Notes: generated by a model from the sequence alone, not told the origin. A DNA stretch of 64,000 nucleotides from Jannaschia pagri (GCF_019655435.1 NZ_BPFH01000004.1:186001-250000); one strand, 5' to 3'. Positions 34,236 through 44,829 are shown, counted from the first letter of the stretch. A program made the numbers and translations.

Positions 34236-35696
34236 TCAGTCGCGCAGGGATTCTTCTCGGAGTCCGTCGGCCAGCAGGTTGAGCCCCAGCACAAGACTGA
34301 GCAGGGCCAAGGCAGGGGCAATGGCCGGATGTGGATAGACCGAGAGAAGTTTGCGTCCTTCGTTGATGGTCGACCCCCAGTCAGGGCTTTCAGGCGGCAG
34401 GCCCAACCCGAAGAAACCAAGGGTCCCCAGTAGGATCGTCGTGTAGCCGATGCGCAGGCAGAAATCGACGATCAGAGGCCCCCGCGCGTTCGGTAGGATT
34501 TCCCACAGCATGATGTACCAGGGTGTCTCCCCTCTGGTTTGAGCGGCGGCCACGTAGTCACGGGTTTTGATGTCCAGCGTCAGACCGCGCACGATGCGAA
34601 ACACGGTCGGGGAGTTCACAAAGACCACCGAGACGAAGACGATCAGGACCTGGCCCGAGATATCGAACAGGTCCAGCGCGCTTGGCCAGAGGCGGAACAG
34701 CGCGATCCGGGAGCTTTGATCTGAGATTAGCGAGAGGTACAGGACCAGGCCTACCGCCATCGCGGCGCCAAGGTAGAGGTTCCGTGTGGCGGGCTGCGTC
34801 CTGTAGCGAGAGTTGATCAGCACCCCGAAGAACACCAAGGGGGCCAAGAACAGGATCATGGCCATGTAATTCGGCAGGCCCGTTTGCACGATCTCAGGCG
34901 TCACCAACAGGTAGAATAGCAGGATCACCGGGAAGGCCAGGATCAGGTTCGCCATGAAAGACAGGACCGTATCCAGCAGACCGCCATAGTAGCCGGCCGG
35001 CAGACCCAGCGTAATCCCCACCATGAACGCAAAGAGCGTGGCCAGGGGCGCGATCTGCATGACGATGGTGCTGCCCAGGACCATGCGGCTGAATACGTCG
35101 CGGGCCAGGTTGTCGCCGCCCAGAAGGTAGAAGGGGTAGTCGCCGTCTTCGGCACCCCTGAGCGGTGTTCCGGGGACCTTGTTTTTCATGCCGGAGACCT
35201 GGGTGAGCGGATCGTGGGTCGCGATCATATCGAACAACCCGGCCCAAATGGCCGTGAACACCCAGAACATGACGAGGCCGAAGCCGATCATGCCTATGGT
35301 CGAGTCGAACAGCTTGCCATAGAGGCCCAGCCGCCGCTTGAACGCGAAGCTCGCCACGAACAGGGCCGTGAGCGAGATCCAGACGGGGGTGAAAGCTTGC
35401 ATGACCCCGCCAACGATGCCGCCGCCTTGCCAGCCGACGACCATGCCCGTGACGATGTAAGCGACCAGTGTCGCGACGAAAGCCCTGAGCGCATAGGTTT
35501 GCGCCCGCGTTGCCAACCCGCCCAGGCCGGGCTGGGCGGCGAGGGTTCCGTCGGGGTTGACGCTGAGCCGCTCAGCGGTCGTGAAGAAGCTCAAGGTGAT
35601 GGCGAGGAGTGAGGTCATCAGCAGGGCGGCCAGCGTGATCCCAAGGATCGGATCCAGCGTGTCGCCCATGTTGCCTGTCCAGGTGAGAGGTTCCAT
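34236..35696 (-). CDS. Peptide ABC transporter permease (DppC type)
   Basis: A 486-residue membrane protein, long for a DppC because of an N-terminal block with three extra hydrophobic segments (to about residue 170) before the usual permease core. The permease (BPD) motif for ATPase contact is AAAQTRGETPWYIMLWEILPNA near residue 395. GLGLPPESPDWG near the end is typical of DppC/OppC. AGGAGG lies 8 bases before the ATG. The upstream permease gene ends 13 bp before it; together they form the membrane channel. Confidence 0.93.
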   Translation of the reverse strand: MEPLTWTGNMGDTLDPILGITLAALLMTSLLAITLSFFTTAERLSVNPDGTLAAQPGLGGLATRAQTYALRAFVATLVAYIVTGMVVGWQGGGIVGGVMQAFTPVWISLTALFVASFAFKRRLGLYGKLFDSTIGMIGFGLVMFWVFTAIWAGLFDMIATHDPLTQVSGMKNKVPGTPLRGAEDGDYPFYLLGGDNLARDVFSRMVLGSTIVMQIAPLATLFAFMVGITLGLPAGYYGGLLDTVLSFMANLILAFPVILLFYLLVTPEIVQTGLPNYMAMILFLAPLVFFGVLINSRYRTQPATRNLYLGAAMAVGLVLYLSLISDQSSRIALFRLWPSALDLFDISGQVLIVFVSVVFVNSPTVFRIVRGLTLDIKTRDYVAAAQTRGETPWYIMLWEILPNARGPLIVDFCLRIGYTTILLGTLGFFGLGLPPESPDWGSTINEGRKLLSVYPHPAIAPALALLSLVLGLNLLADGLREESLRD

Positions 35697-35709
35697 GATC
35701 TTGTCCTCC

Positions 35710-36756
35710 TCAGGCGATGCGGATGCGGGGGTTCAGGAACACGTAGCCGATGTCTGAAATCAGCTGCGTGACCAAAACGACCACGACGGAAATGATGGAG
35801 ACGCCCAGCAGCAGGTCGATGTCGTTGTTGCCTGCCGCTTGCACCAGCGTCCAGCCGAAGCCTTTGTAGTTGAACAAGGTTTCGACGATCACGACGCCGT
35901 TGAGCAGCCAAGGGAATTGCAACATGATGACCGTGAAAGGCGCGATCAAAGCGTTCCTGAGGGCGTGTTTCAGCACGATCTGCGGAAAGCTGACGCCCTT
36001 GAGCCTGGCGGTACGGATGTATTGGGCGGTCATGACTTCGGTCATGGAGGCGCGGGTCATTCGCGCGATGTATCCCATGCCGTAGAGCGCGATGGTTAGG
36101 ACGGGCAGGGTGAAGTTGGCAAAGGTGATGTCGTCGATGGCCGAGGTCGCGGTGCCCTTGAACCAGTTTGGCCCGAAGGTGGCAGAGGCGAAGACCGCGA
36201 TGAATAGCACGCCAGAGACATATTCCGGCGTGGCTGTTGTGCCGATGGAGATCGTGGACAAGGAGCGGTCCAGTTTCGACCCCTCCCGCATCCCAGCCAA
36301 AACGCCTAAGACCAGCGCGCCGGGAACCATGACCATCATCACGAACAGCATCAACCAGGCCGTCGCATTGCCTCGCACGGCGAGGATCTCCAGGACATCG
36401 TTCTGGAACACTGTCGACCAGCCCCAGGAGCCTTGGAGGATGCCGCAGTAGCTGCCTGCGTCTTCCAGCGACGTGCCCGGGTTTGCGCAGCGGGAAAAGA
36501 CGACCTCGCCGCCCTCTTCGCGCGTGAAATGGGGAACGACGCCCAGCCACCGCCCATATTTGACCAGCATCGGGTCGTTGTAGCCGCGCGCGTCGAGCCA
36601 AGAGATCACCTGCTCATCCGTCATGCGGGAGTTGGCTTGGTTCTTGGCAAGTTTTTCGAGGTTCGGTTCCAGGTTCGTCAGCGCGAAGACGATGAACGTC
36701 AGGCACAGGGCCGTCAGAACCATCACCCCCAGCCGACGCAGGATGAAGAGAGCCAT
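35710..36756 (-). CDS. Peptide ABC transporter permease (DppB type)
   Basis: A 348-residue inner-membrane permease with about six helices. The N-terminal FILRRLGVMVLTALCLTFIVF is a typical DppB/OppB start, the periplasmic loop is long (about 40-125), and the ATPase-contact loop is YIRTARLKGVSFPQIVLKHALRNA-like near residue 235. Pairs with the DppC-type protein. Expressed with it downstream of a terminator-like hairpin after the binding-protein gene. Confidence 0.93.
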   Translation of the reverse strand: MALFILRRLGVMVLTALCLTFIVFALTNLEPNLEKLAKNQANSRMTDEQVISWLDARGYNDPMLVKYGRWLGVVPHFTREEGGEVVFSRCANPGTSLEDAGSYCGILQGSWGWSTVFQNDVLEILAVRGNATAWLMLFVMMVMVPGALVLGVLAGMREGSKLDRSLSTISIGTTATPEYVSGVLFIAVFASATFGPNWFKGTATSAIDDITFANFTLPVLTIALYGMGYIARMTRASMTEVMTAQYIRTARLKGVSFPQIVLKHALRNALIAPFTVIMLQFPWLLNGVVIVETLFNYKGFGWTLVQAAGNNDIDLLLGVSIISVVVVLVTQLISDIGYVFLNPRIRIA

Positions 36757-36818
36757 GTTTTTCCCCAGTCAGAAATACTCGGTCCCTCTGGCCATCGCGG
36801 GCTCTCTTGATGGGGCCG

Positions 36819-36850
36819 AAAAAAGGGCCGCGCCCGGGTTGGGCGCGGCC
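36819..36850 (-). terminator. Intra-operon terminator between binding protein and permeases
   Basis: GGCCGCGCCC-GGGTT-GGGCGCGGCC (36826-36850) makes a 10-bp GC stem. On the minus strand it is followed by six T residues (A run 36819-36824). It stands 14 bp after the binding-protein stop. Partial termination here would give an excess of binding protein over membrane components, as in other ABC importers. Confidence 0.85.
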
Positions 36851-36864
36851 TCGGTATCAATGCG

Positions 36865-38538
36865 TTAGGCTTGGATACCCATCTTATAAAGCTGCGGCAG
36901 GTCCGCCACGTGACGCTCCACACCTACGAGACCTTCGCGGTGGTGGCGGATCGCGCTCCGCCAATAGGGCTGGATGGTGACACCTTCCTCGATCACGATG
37001 GCCTGGATTTTGGCCATGACTTCGCGGCGGGCATCGGCGTCGGCGATGGCGTTCGCTTCGGCCAGTAGCGCGTCGAACTCTGGGTTGGACCAGCCGAACT
37101 CGTTCCAGGCCACGCCGGACTTATAGGCCAGGCCGAGGACCTGCGTGCCCAGGGGCCGGTGGTTCCAGTTCGTCGAGGAGAAGGCGTACTTCGTCCAGTC
37201 GTTCCAGAAGGTGGAGCCGGGCAGGATCGTCCGCTTGATGTTGAAGCCCGCATCGCGCAGCTGGGCCGCAACCGCATCCGTCGTGTTGCGGCGCCAATCG
37301 TCGTCGATGGAGTGCAGTTCGAACTCGTAATCAGCCATGCCCGCTTCTTCCAGCAGCTCTTTGGCGCGGGCCGGGTCGTAGGGCAGGCGGGCGACGCTGG
37401 CGTCATGTTCGGGGTGCATCGGGCCGACGTGGCAATTGTCGGCGACAACGCCAAACCCGGCCATGCCGAGTTCCAGACAAACGTTGTTGTCTACGGCCAT
37501 GGCGATGGCCTGGCGGACGCGCTTGTCCTCGAACGGCTTCACCCCATTGGCGTCTTCGGCCAGTTGGTTTGGACGCACGACGATGGTGAAGCCCGAGGGG
37601 ATCTCGGCCCGCACAAGACCCAGGTCGTCGAACAGCGTGACGTATTCGCCCACCGATTCCCAAACCAAGTCGATCTCGTCCGCCGCGAAGGCCGCAACGA
37701 ACGCCGACGGATCGGTGCCGTAGTCGAGGAACTCGATCCGATCCAGGTAAGCGCCCTTGCCTTCGGCATAGCCCCACCACTCGTGGTCGGTGTTCCGCTC
37801 GAGCACGGCTTTGATGCCGACCTCGTGTTCGGTGCAGAGATAGGGACCGGTCCCGATCTGTTGCCCGATGGTGTTGTTGGGATCCTGGTCCGGGTGGATC
37901 ACCGCAGAGGGGTAATCCGAGATGCCCGGGATGAGCGTAATGTCGGGGTTCAGCAGGTTCAGGCGGACGGTGTGGCTGTCGACCACCTCGATGGCGCCCT
38001 CGGCGGCTTGGTTCGTGTCCGGGTCAACCAGGGACGCAACGCGGGCCGCCATGGAGTTGCCCTCGGCCGTGCCATCGGCCCAACGGGTAAAGTTGAAGGC
38101 CACATGCTCGGCGGTGAAGTCGTCACCGTTGTTCCACTTCACGCCTTTCCGCACGTTCAGCGTGTAGACCGAAGCATCGTCGTTGGTTTCCCAGCTCTCC
38201 AGCAGCATGGGGTTGAACGATCCGTCGGAGTTGTACTCGACAAGGTATTCCAGCCAACCAGCCGTGACGGTGGCCATCTGCGTCCAATCGAAGGTGCGCG
38301 GATCCTTGGAGGCCCGTACCTCCATTTGGTACCGCAACGTGCCGCCCTGTTGCGCGTGGCCTGCTGCTTGCGCAGGCTCCGCACCGATCAGGGCGTAGGC
38401 TGCGGCGGTGGTGACGCCCAGCGCGGTGGCACGGCTCAGAAACTCACGGCGGTCCATCAAGCCGGCTTTATGCTCTTCGGCATACATCAGCGCGCCAGCG
38501 TGAACCCCGTTGGTCAGGCTCGTGTCGTGTTTGGTCAT
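36865..38538 (-). CDS. Peptide ABC transporter substrate-binding protein (DppA/OppA type)
   Basis: A 557-residue periplasmic binding protein of the large peptide-binding cluster. It has a twin-arginine signal beginning about residue 28 ([15 protein letters not shown]) with cleavage near AQAAG, preceded by an extra N-terminal stretch. An in-frame ATG directly at MDRREF could be the true start; 38538 is kept because GGGAGAAGAG lies before it. The mature protein has the family passage [21 protein letters not shown]. Tat export of the binding protein implies folding in the cytosol first. First gene of the ABC operon. Confidence 0.93.
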   Translation of the reverse strand: MTKHDTSLTNGVHAGALMYAEEHKAGLMDRREFLSRATALGVTTAAAYALIGAEPAQAAGHAQQGGTLRYQMEVRASKDPRTFDWTQMATVTAGWLEYLVEYNSDGSFNPMLLESWETNDDASVYTLNVRKGVKWNNGDDFTAEHVAFNFTRWADGTAEGNSMAARVASLVDPDTNQAAEGAIEVVDSHTVRLNLLNPDITLIPGISDYPSAVIHPDQDPNNTIGQQIGTGPYLCTEHEVGIKAVLERNTDHEWWGYAEGKGAYLDRIEFLDYGTDPSAFVAAFAADEIDLVWESVGEYVTLFDDLGLVRAEIPSGFTIVVRPNQLAEDANGVKPFEDKRVRQAIAMAVDNNVCLELGMAGFGVVADNCHVGPMHPEHDASVARLPYDPARAKELLEEAGMADYEFELHSIDDDWRRNTTDAVAAQLRDAGFNIKRTILPGSTFWNDWTKYAFSSTNWNHRPLGTQVLGLAYKSGVAWNEFGWSNPEFDALLAEANAIADADARREVMAKIQAIVIEEGVTIQPYWRSAIRHHREGLVGVERHVADLPQLYKMGIQA

Positions 38539-38595
38539 TATGTCTCTTCTCCCTGTGTCAGACATGCGCCGATTGGGTTCGGCTTTGACAGGCTC

Positions 38596-38614
38596 TCGCG
38601 CGTGAGGCGCGCGA
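38596..38614. promoter_or_regulatory. Inverted repeat in the leader of the peptide ABC operon
   Basis: TCGCGCG-TGAGG-CGCGCGA is a perfect 7-bp inverted repeat 57 bp before the binding-protein start codon, in the 200-bp region shared with the end of the araC-type gene. It may be an operator or a 5' UTR hairpin. No regulator can be assigned. Confidence 0.4.
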
Positions 38615-38738
38615 AGGTGCCCAGAACCTTGAGTGTTATCAGCCAAGGGTCAACGCGTTGACTGAGGCGAATCGGCCCAGTTCCGACATTTATCTGTCGT
38701 TTTCGTCACTTTTTTCAACTGACCCTAGGGCAAGCGCG

Positions 38739-39581
38739 CTAGGCGGGAACGGCGCGCCGCTCCATCTTCCGGAAGGCCGATGGCGTTTGGCCCGTCAATT
38801 TCCCGAAAGCGCGCGTGAAATAGGCCGCAGACCCGAATCCCAAGTCTTGCGAGATACTTGCGGCGCTGTCGTCCGTATCGGCCAGGCGGCGACGGGCCTC
38901 GTTCATCAGACGGGCTTGCTGGTATTGCATCGCTGTCATGCCGCAGGTCGCCCGCAACGTCCGCGTTAGATGGGTCGGCGTGACGTCCAATTCCTGCCCG
39001 ATGGCTTCCAGGTTCGCGCCCGTTCCCAAGTGCGCCTCCACGGCGGCGGCAAAGCGCGCGGCCAGGCGCGCGGGTTGGGGCAGGGCCGCCTCGGGCTGCG
39101 CCGTGCAGAGCCGTTCGACTAGTGCAGAGACCAAGATCAACCGCCCCAACGCCGCCCGACCGTTCGCCCGCTCGCTGATATCACCAGCCCGGGCCAATCT
39201 GTCCAACAGACCAACAAGTTCCGCTTGGGCGCCCACATCGGGTAGCTTCAAAAGCCTATGGTCGGCGGGCAGGGGCGCCTCGAACAGATCAGGCAGCCGC
39301 AGCAGCGTGCCCTCGGTCATCGCCGTGGGTTCCAGCGCGAAGGGCGTGTGTGGCGGGATGACGAGACATGTCGCGGGCCCAAACCCGCGCGTGCGCGCGT
39401 TCACGAGAACGCGGCCCTGACCCCGAGCGATCCAGATCAGGACCGGTAGCGCCTCCACGTGGGGCGTTTCGCGCCGCCACCGTCCGTTCCGCGCCAAGGG
39501 CGTAATCGGCTCCAACCGTAACCCGCGGAGGCGGTCGGCTTCGCTCAGGCTCCGGGCTTCAAAGAGGCGGATTCGCGACAT
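38739..39581 (-). CDS. AraC-family transcriptional regulator
   Basis: A 280-residue regulator. The N-terminal half is a cupin-like ligand domain (VLIWIARGQGRVLVNAR, then VIPPHTPFAL). The C-terminal 100 residues carry two helix-turn-helices: LEAIGQELDVTPTHLTRTLRATCGM and SISQDLGFGSAAYFTRAFGKLTG. ATG at 39581 is preferred over an upstream TTG; the RBS is weak. It lies 200 bp upstream of the peptide ABC operon on the same strand and could control it, but the position proves nothing; it may also respond to an unrelated ligand. Confidence 0.9.
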   Translation of the reverse strand: MSRIRLFEARSLSEADRLRGLRLEPITPLARNGRWRRETPHVEALPVLIWIARGQGRVLVNARTRGFGPATCLVIPPHTPFALEPTAMTEGTLLRLPDLFEAPLPADHRLLKLPDVGAQAELVGLLDRLARAGDISERANGRAALGRLILVSALVERLCTAQPEAALPQPARLAARFAAAVEAHLGTGANLEAIGQELDVTPTHLTRTLRATCGMTAMQYQQARLMNEARRRLADTDDSAASISQDLGFGSAAYFTRAFGKLTGQTPSAFRKMERRAVPA

Positions 39582-39612
39582 GGTCCAAGCATTGGCGACC
39601 AAACCCAAGCTG

Positions 39613-40524
39613 TCAAAGGTCCGCCTTTGCCAGGTCCTCCGCAGCGATAGGATGCCAGTCTTTCATGCGCGCCCGAAACCAGGTGCGCTGACGTTTGGCA
39701 TATTGCTGTGTGGCCACGATGGCGCGATCCCGCGCGGTGTCGAGCGAGATCTCCCCCCGCAAATGGGCGATCAACTCTGGGGCGCCGATGGCCTGAGCCG
39801 CATTTCGGGTGGGATCCCACTTCGGCAAGACGGCCTCAGCCTCATCCAACGCGCCTTGGGACAACATCAGGTCAAACCTGCGTTCTATCCGTGGGGAGAG
39901 CCACGCCTTCGGCGCGTCTAGCACGATGGGACAACACGCGGCCAAGGGAAACAACGGCGGCGGCGTCTCCGCTTGCCAGCGGCGGATGGACCGCCCGGTT
40001 GCGCGCGCCACCTCCCAAGCGCGCAAGACGCGCATGTGGTTGGCCGTATCAATGGTGTCGCGGACCTCCGCGTCGAGTTCATCCACGAGCGCGGCCAAAC
40101 CATCTCGTTCCAGCCGATCCGTTGCCTCACGGCGAACCTCCGGCGGGGTCGGCGGTATCTCGGCCAACCCCTCGGTCAGCGCGCGAAAGTAGAGGCCCGT
40201 TCCGCCCACGATGATGGGCCTGAGGTCTTTCGGCAGCCCCGCAACCTCGCGCAGCCAGTCGCCCACGGAGTAATTCCGCGCCCAGTCGACGTGCCCATAG
40301 AGCGCGTGGGGCGCCTGAGACGTCTCTTCGACGGGCGGCCGCGCCGTGAGAACCTGCCAGTCCGCAAAGACCTGAAGCGCGTCAGCATTCACGATCTGGC
40401 CCCCGCCCCGGCGCGCAATCGCCAGGGCCAGGGCGGATTTTCCGCTGGCGGTCGGCCCCGCGATCAAGACGGGCTGATCATCAGGAATGGAAGCTATATC
40501 AAACAATGTTTTACGCCGCGACAT
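39613..40524 (-). CDS. miaA: tRNA dimethylallyltransferase
   Basis: A 303-residue enzyme adding dimethylallyl to N6 of A37 in tRNAs that read UNN codons. The P-loop is [11 protein letters not shown] near residue 25, the tRNA-binding Asp is in [12 protein letters not shown], and the [19 protein letters not shown] segment is diagnostic. The end [17 protein letters not shown] is typical of MiaA. Divergent from pyrH over 85 bp. Confidence 0.96.
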   Translation of the reverse strand: MSRRKTLFDIASIPDDQPVLIAGPTASGKSALALAIARRGGGQIVNADALQVFADWQVLTARPPVEETSQAPHALYGHVDWARNYSVGDWLREVAGLPKDLRPIIVGGTGLYFRALTEGLAEIPPTPPEVRREATDRLERDGLAALVDELDAEVRDTIDTANHMRVLRAWEVARATGRSIRRWQAETPPPLFPLAACCPIVLDAPKAWLSPRIERRFDLMLSQGALDEAEAVLPKWDPTRNAAQAIGAPELIAHLRGEISLDTARDRAIVATQQYAKRQRTWFRARMKDWHPIAAEDLAKADL

Positions 40525-40609
40525 TCACGTTTCGCGCAGGGTCGGATCAACCGTTGCCGTTCGTCCCCTAATCTGCGACACACGCCTCGGCAACAGCAAG
40601 GGGACAGCT

Positions 40610-41347
40610 ATGCAGGATCAACCAACATCCGAGGCGTCTCCGATCCATAGTCGCGTGATGCTCAAAATCAGCGGTGAGGCGCTGATGGGAGATCAGGGGT
40701 TTGGACTGCATCCACCAACGGTTGAGCGCATCGCGCGCGAAGTTCAGTCCGTCCATGCCATGGGCGTCGAGGTCTGTATGGTGATCGGCGGCGGCAACAT
40801 CTTCCGCGGGCTCCAAGGCTCCGCCCAAGGGATGGAGCGGACGACCGCGGACTACATGGGGATGCTTGCGACGGTCATGAATGCGCTGGCCATGCAGGGC
40901 GCCTTGGAAAGCCTCGGCCTGCACACCCGCGTCATCAGCGCCATTCCCATGGACCAAGTCTGCGAACCCTATATCCGCCGCCGCGCGGTCCGGCACCTAG
41001 AAAAGAAGCGCGTGGTGATCTTCGCCGCCGGGACGGGCAATCCCTATTTCACCACCGACACTGCGGCGACCCTGCGCGCGTCGGAAATGTCGTGCCAAGC
41101 GATCTTTAAGGGCACCAAAGTGGACGGTGTCTATGACAAGGACCCCGTGACCAATGCGGATGCCGTCCGCTACGATGCGATCACCTATGATGAGGTGCTC
41201 TCGAAACACCTGAAGGTCATGGACGCCTCCGCCATTGCCCTGGCGCGGGAAAACAATCTGCCGATTATCGTGTTCTCGCTGGATGCGCCGGGGGGCTTCC
41301 GTTCCATCTTGGCGGGCGAGGGGACATCGACCCGCGTCACCTCCTGA
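40610..41347 (+). CDS. pyrH: Uridylate (UMP) kinase
   Basis: A 245-residue amino-acid-kinase-fold enzyme phosphorylating UMP to UDP. Landmarks: [18 protein letters not shown] at the N-terminus, [28 protein letters not shown] and the ATP region [15 protein letters not shown]-like [21 protein letters not shown] precedes the ATG at 40610; an in-frame extension to 40487 overlaps miaA and is not supported. First gene of the conserved block; frr follows after 93 bp, and tsf, usually upstream, is not in this window. Confidence 0.97.
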   Translation: MQDQPTSEASPIHSRVMLKISGEALMGDQGFGLHPPTVERIAREVQSVHAMGVEVCMVIGGGNIFRGLQGSAQGMERTTADYMGMLATVMNALAMQGALESLGLHTRVISAIPMDQVCEPYIRRRAVRHLEKKRVVIFAAGTGNPYFTTDTAATLRASEMSCQAIFKGTKVDGVYDKDPVTNADAVRYDAITYDEVLSKHLKVMDASAIALARENNLPIIVFSLDAPGGFRSILAGEGTSTRVTS

Positions 41348-41440
41348 TGCGCAAAACCTGCACGGTTTCATCACATCTGGCCGCTTCCCTCGCCGCAACG
41401 GGCGGGCTATAGCACCCCGAAAGCCACGGGGAGTGACGAG

Positions 41441-41995
41441 ATGGCCGATGAGTTCGAGCTGGACACCGACGATCTGGAGCGCCGCATGGATGGCGCCATC
41501 GCCAACCTGCGGACGGAGTTCGGCAGCCTGCGGACGGGCCGGGCCTCTGCCTCCATGCTAGAGCCCGTGATGGTCGATGCCTACGGGTCGCCCACGCCGA
41601 TCAATCAGGTCGGCACCGTGAACGTGCCCGAGCCACGGATGGTCACGGTGAACGTTTGGGACAAGTCGCTCGTCGGCAAAGTCGAAAAGGCCATTCGGGA
41701 AAGCGGGCTGGGCATCAACCCGCAGCTGAATGGGACGATCATCATGCTCCCAATCCCGGAGTTGAACGAGGAGCGTCGGCGCGAGCTTGGCAAGGTTGCC
41801 GGGCAGTATGCCGAGAACGCCCGTGTGGGCATTCGCAACGTGCGCCGGGATGGGATGGACCAGATCAAGAAGGGCGACCTGCCCGAGGACGAGCGCAAGA
41901 TGTGGGAGCAGGAGGTCCAGGAAATGACCGACCGCACCATCAAACGCGTTGATGAGGCCTTGGAGGTCAAACAGGCGGAGATCATGCAGGTCTGA
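41441..41995 (+). CDS. frr: Ribosome recycling factor
   Basis: A 184-residue RRF. It splits post-termination ribosomes together with EF-G. Landmarks are [20 protein letters not shown] near the N-terminus, the two-domain hinge, [17 protein letters not shown] and the C-terminal helix [16 protein letters not shown]. Gap of 60 bp to uppS. Confidence 0.97.
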   Translation: MADEFELDTDDLERRMDGAIANLRTEFGSLRTGRASASMLEPVMVDAYGSPTPINQVGTVNVPEPRMVTVNVWDKSLVGKVEKAIRESGLGINPQLNGTIIMLPIPELNEERRRELGKVAGQYAENARVGIRNVRRDGMDQIKKGDLPEDERKMWEQEVQEMTDRTIKRVDEALEVKQAEIMQV

Positions 41996-42055
41996 TCGGC
42001 CTGCTCCGCCGCGCACGCGCGCGCCGGTCCCCGCGAAGAGCGAGAGAAGCGAGCG

Positions 42056-42772
42056 ATGAGCATCCCCCAAACGGGTCCGCGTCACGTGGCGATTATCATG
42101 GACGGCAACGGCCGCTGGGCGCAAATGCGTGGCCGTCCGCGCCTTTTGGGGCACCGCGCGGGCGCCCGGCGGGTCCGTGAAATCATCGAAGCCTGTCCAG
42201 ACAACAACGTCGAATATGTCACGGTTTTCGCGTTCTCCACGGAAAACTGGAAACGGACTCAGACCGAAGTCGCGGGCCTCATGAGCCTGTTTCGCCGCTA
42301 CATCGAAAGCGAGGCGCAGACGCTGTTGGAACAAGGCACCCGTGTCCGGTTCATTGGCGACCGCTTGCGGTTGGATGCCAAGCTTCAGAAGCTGATGAAC
42401 TGGATCGAGGCGCTCACCGCCCATAACACCCGCTGCAATCTGACGATTGCCCTGAATTACGGTGGCCGGGACGAAGTCGCCCGGGCCACCAAACGGCTAG
42501 CCCAGGATGTTGCGGACGGCAAGCTGGACCCCGCGAGCATCACCGACGAAACGCTGCCGCGATACCTGGATACACATGTGCTGCCCGACCCAGATCTGGT
42601 TATTCGAACCTCGGGCGAGGCCCGGATTTCGAACTTCCTCCTCTGGCAATCGGCCTACGCGGAATATGAATTCGTGGATACGCTCTGGCCGGATTTCACG
42701 CGCGCGACGTTTGAGGAGGTCCTCTCACGCTTTGGCGGTCGGGAACGCCGTTTTGGCGGTGTGAAAACGTGA
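42056..42772 (+). CDS. uppS: Isoprenyl (undecaprenyl) diphosphate synthase
   Basis: A 238-residue cis-prenyltransferase making the C55 lipid carrier for peptidoglycan and O-antigen. Catalytic Asp in IIMDGNGRWAQ, then RGRPRLLGHRAGARRVREI, LTVFAFSTENWKR-type VTVFAFSTENWKR and the C-terminal DLVIRTSGEARISNFLLWQSAYAE-like signature. The stop overlaps the cdsA start (GTGA). Confidence 0.97.
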   Translation: MSIPQTGPRHVAIIMDGNGRWAQMRGRPRLLGHRAGARRVREIIEACPDNNVEYVTVFAFSTENWKRTQTEVAGLMSLFRRYIESEAQTLLEQGTRVRFIGDRLRLDAKLQKLMNWIEALTAHNTRCNLTIALNYGGRDEVARATKRLAQDVADGKLDPASITDETLPRYLDTHVLPDPDLVIRTSGEARISNFLLWQSAYAEYEFVDTLWPDFTRATFEEVLSRFGGRERRFGGVKT

Positions 42773-43656
42773 GCGACCCACGCCCCGACACCGAAGGCGA
42801 CGTCGAGCGCCCGGAAGAAGAGCCGCCGCTTTTCGATTTTGAAATCGCCGAGCCGCTGGACCCCGCCGTGGCCGGGCGCTTCAAAGACTTGGCCCCGCGC
42901 TTAATTACGGCCTTTGTGCTGCTCGCCGTGGGTGGCGCTGCGGTGATGATTGGCGGGCTCGTCTTTACGGCCCTCATTTCAATCTGCGTTGGTGTGATGT
43001 TGTGGGAGTTGGCCACCATGGCCAAGGCAGGGCCGAAGCGCACCGTGCTCTTGGCGGTCGTCGGCGGCACGGCGGTCTTCGCGGCGACGGTCGTGCCCGT
43101 AGGGTTCGGCTTGCCCATCCTTATGATGGTGCCGATGACGGCCATTGCGTTTATCCGCAAGCGCCGCCGCCTGATCGTCGGCTTTTCCACCGCGATTGCC
43201 CTGGCGGGCCTGTCTCTGACGGAGCATTTGACCCAATTCGGCGTGGCGTGGATGCTCTGGCTGATCGCGGTCGTGGTCACCTCCGACGTGGCAGGATATT
43301 TCGCCGGTCGGATGCTGGGTGGGCCGAAGTTCTGGCCGCGTCTGAGCCCGAAAAAGACCTGGTCCGGGACCGTCGCAGGTTGGATTGGCGCCGGTCTGGT
43401 CGGCTGGATCTGGGTCGTCTGGCAGGATGCCGGGTGGGAGACGGTCGGGATTTCTGTCGCCCTGGCTATGATGGCCCAAATGGGCGACATCGCCGAAAGT
43501 GCCGTGAAGCGGAAGATGGGCGTCAAGGACAGCTCAAACCTGCTGCCCGGCCATGGGGGCCTTTTTGACCGATTTGACGCGATGCTCGGGGCTGCCCTGA
43601 TGCTGCTGGTGATCGAGTCCCTGTCGGAGTTTCCCCCCGTCCCAGGTGTCGGATGA
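42769..43656 (+). CDS. cdsA: Phosphatidate cytidylyltransferase
   Basis: A 295-residue multi-pass membrane enzyme making CDP-diacylglycerol for phospholipid synthesis. The CDS signature sits near the C-terminus: KRKMGVKDSSNLLPGHGG followed by LFDRFDAM. An N-terminal acidic cytosolic stretch of about 45 residues precedes the helices. Starts with GTG overlapping uppS and ends overlapping dxr (ATGA), so the three are translationally coupled. Confidence 0.95.
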   Translation: MSDPRPDTEGDVERPEEEPPLFDFEIAEPLDPAVAGRFKDLAPRLITAFVLLAVGGAAVMIGGLVFTALISICVGVMLWELATMAKAGPKRTVLLAVVGGTAVFAATVVPVGFGLPILMMVPMTAIAFIRKRRRLIVGFSTAIALAGLSLTEHLTQFGVAWMLWLIAVVVTSDVAGYFAGRMLGGPKFWPRLSPKKTWSGTVAGWIGAGLVGWIWVVWQDAGWETVGISVALAMMAQMGDIAESAVKRKMGVKDSSNLLPGHGGLFDRFDAMLGAALMLLVIESLSEFPPVPGVG

Positions 43657-44822
43657 AGCGGATTTCAGTTTTTGGGGCCACGGGCAGCATCGGGCAGAAC
43701 ACGCTCGACCTGATCGCGCGGGCGCCGGAGGATTATGATGTTGTCGCGCTGACCGGGGCCAGCAACATTGATCGCTTGGCGGCGGATGCGATCCGCTTGG
43801 GGGCGGATATTGCCGTCACCGCCGACGGGGATCGATTGGGACAATTGCGCGAGGCTTTGGCAGGGTCGGGCGTCGAGGCGGCAGCCGGGGCAGGGGCCGT
43901 GATTGAGGCGGCGGATCGGCCTACGGATTGGTGCATGTCCGCAATCGTCGGCGCGGCGGGCCTCCAGCCCGGTCTGCGGGCATTGCGCCACGGGGGCACC
44001 CTTGCCCTGGCCAATAAGGAGTCGCTGGTCTGTGCCGGGCCCCTTTTGATGGCTGAGGCCGCCCGCCACGGCGCACGGGTCTTGCCTGTGGACAGCGAGC
44101 ACTCCGCCGTTTTCCAGGCCCTCGCCGGGGAAGACATGGCCGCCGTCGAACAGATCGTTATCACGGCCTCTGGGGGCGGCTTGCGCGATTGGCCGTTGGA
44201 GCGTCTGGCCCAGGCTACGCCCGAGGATGCGGGCACCCACCCCAACTGGGACATGGGCCAGCGCATCACCATCGACAGCGCCTCCATGTTCAATAAGGCG
44301 ATGGAGCTCATCGAGACCAAGGAATACTTCGGTATGCCCCCGGGCGGCATCGACACCGTGGTCCACCCGCAGAGCCTGGTCCATGCGCTGGTCCAGTTTC
44401 GAGATGGCGCTTTGATGGCCCATCTTGGCGCGCCGGACATGCGCCATGCCATTGGCTATGCGCTGCATTGGCCCGATCGACGGGACCTGCCTGTGGAGCG
44501 GCTCAACTTGGCCCAGGTGGCACGCCTCGATTTCGCGGCGCCCGATCCTGCGCGCTATCCGGCGCTGGACATTGCGCGTGCGGTCATGGCGGGCGGTGGC
44601 CTGCGGGGGGCGGTTTTCAATGCCGCCAAAGAGGCCGCGCTCGACCTGTTCATGGATCGACAGATCGCCTTTACCGATATGGCGCCGCAGGTTGCACGCA
44701 CTCTTGATGCGCTCGAAGGCCGCGGATGCCTTGATGCTGACACCATCACGCTCGATATGGTCCTCCAAATTGACCGCGAAGCCCGCGACCTGACCCGTGG
44801 TCCTGTCTGCGTAGGAGACTGA
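43653..44822 (+). CDS. dxr: 1-deoxy-D-xylulose 5-phosphate reductoisomerase
   Basis: A 389-residue NADPH-dependent enzyme of the MEP isoprenoid pathway (DXP to MEP), feeding uppS two genes upstream. The nucleotide motif is FGATGSIGQNTLDLI; active-site segments are LANKESLVCAG, PVDSEHSAVFQ, ASGGGLRDWP and HPNWDMGQRITIDSASMFNKA-like region, all conserved. Overlaps cdsA by 4 bp; rseP follows 7 bp later. Confidence 0.97.
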   Translation: MKRISVFGATGSIGQNTLDLIARAPEDYDVVALTGASNIDRLAADAIRLGADIAVTADGDRLGQLREALAGSGVEAAAGAGAVIEAADRPTDWCMSAIVGAAGLQPGLRALRHGGTLALANKESLVCAGPLLMAEAARHGARVLPVDSEHSAVFQALAGEDMAAVEQIVITASGGGLRDWPLERLAQATPEDAGTHPNWDMGQRITIDSASMFNKAMELIETKEYFGMPPGGIDTVVHPQSLVHALVQFRDGALMAHLGAPDMRHAIGYALHWPDRRDLPVERLNLAQVARLDFAAPDPARYPALDIARAVMAGGGLRGAVFNAAKEAALDLFMDRQIAFTDMAPQVARTLDALEGRGCLDADTITLDMVLQIDREARDLTRGPVCVGD

Positions 44823-44829
44823 GATACCC

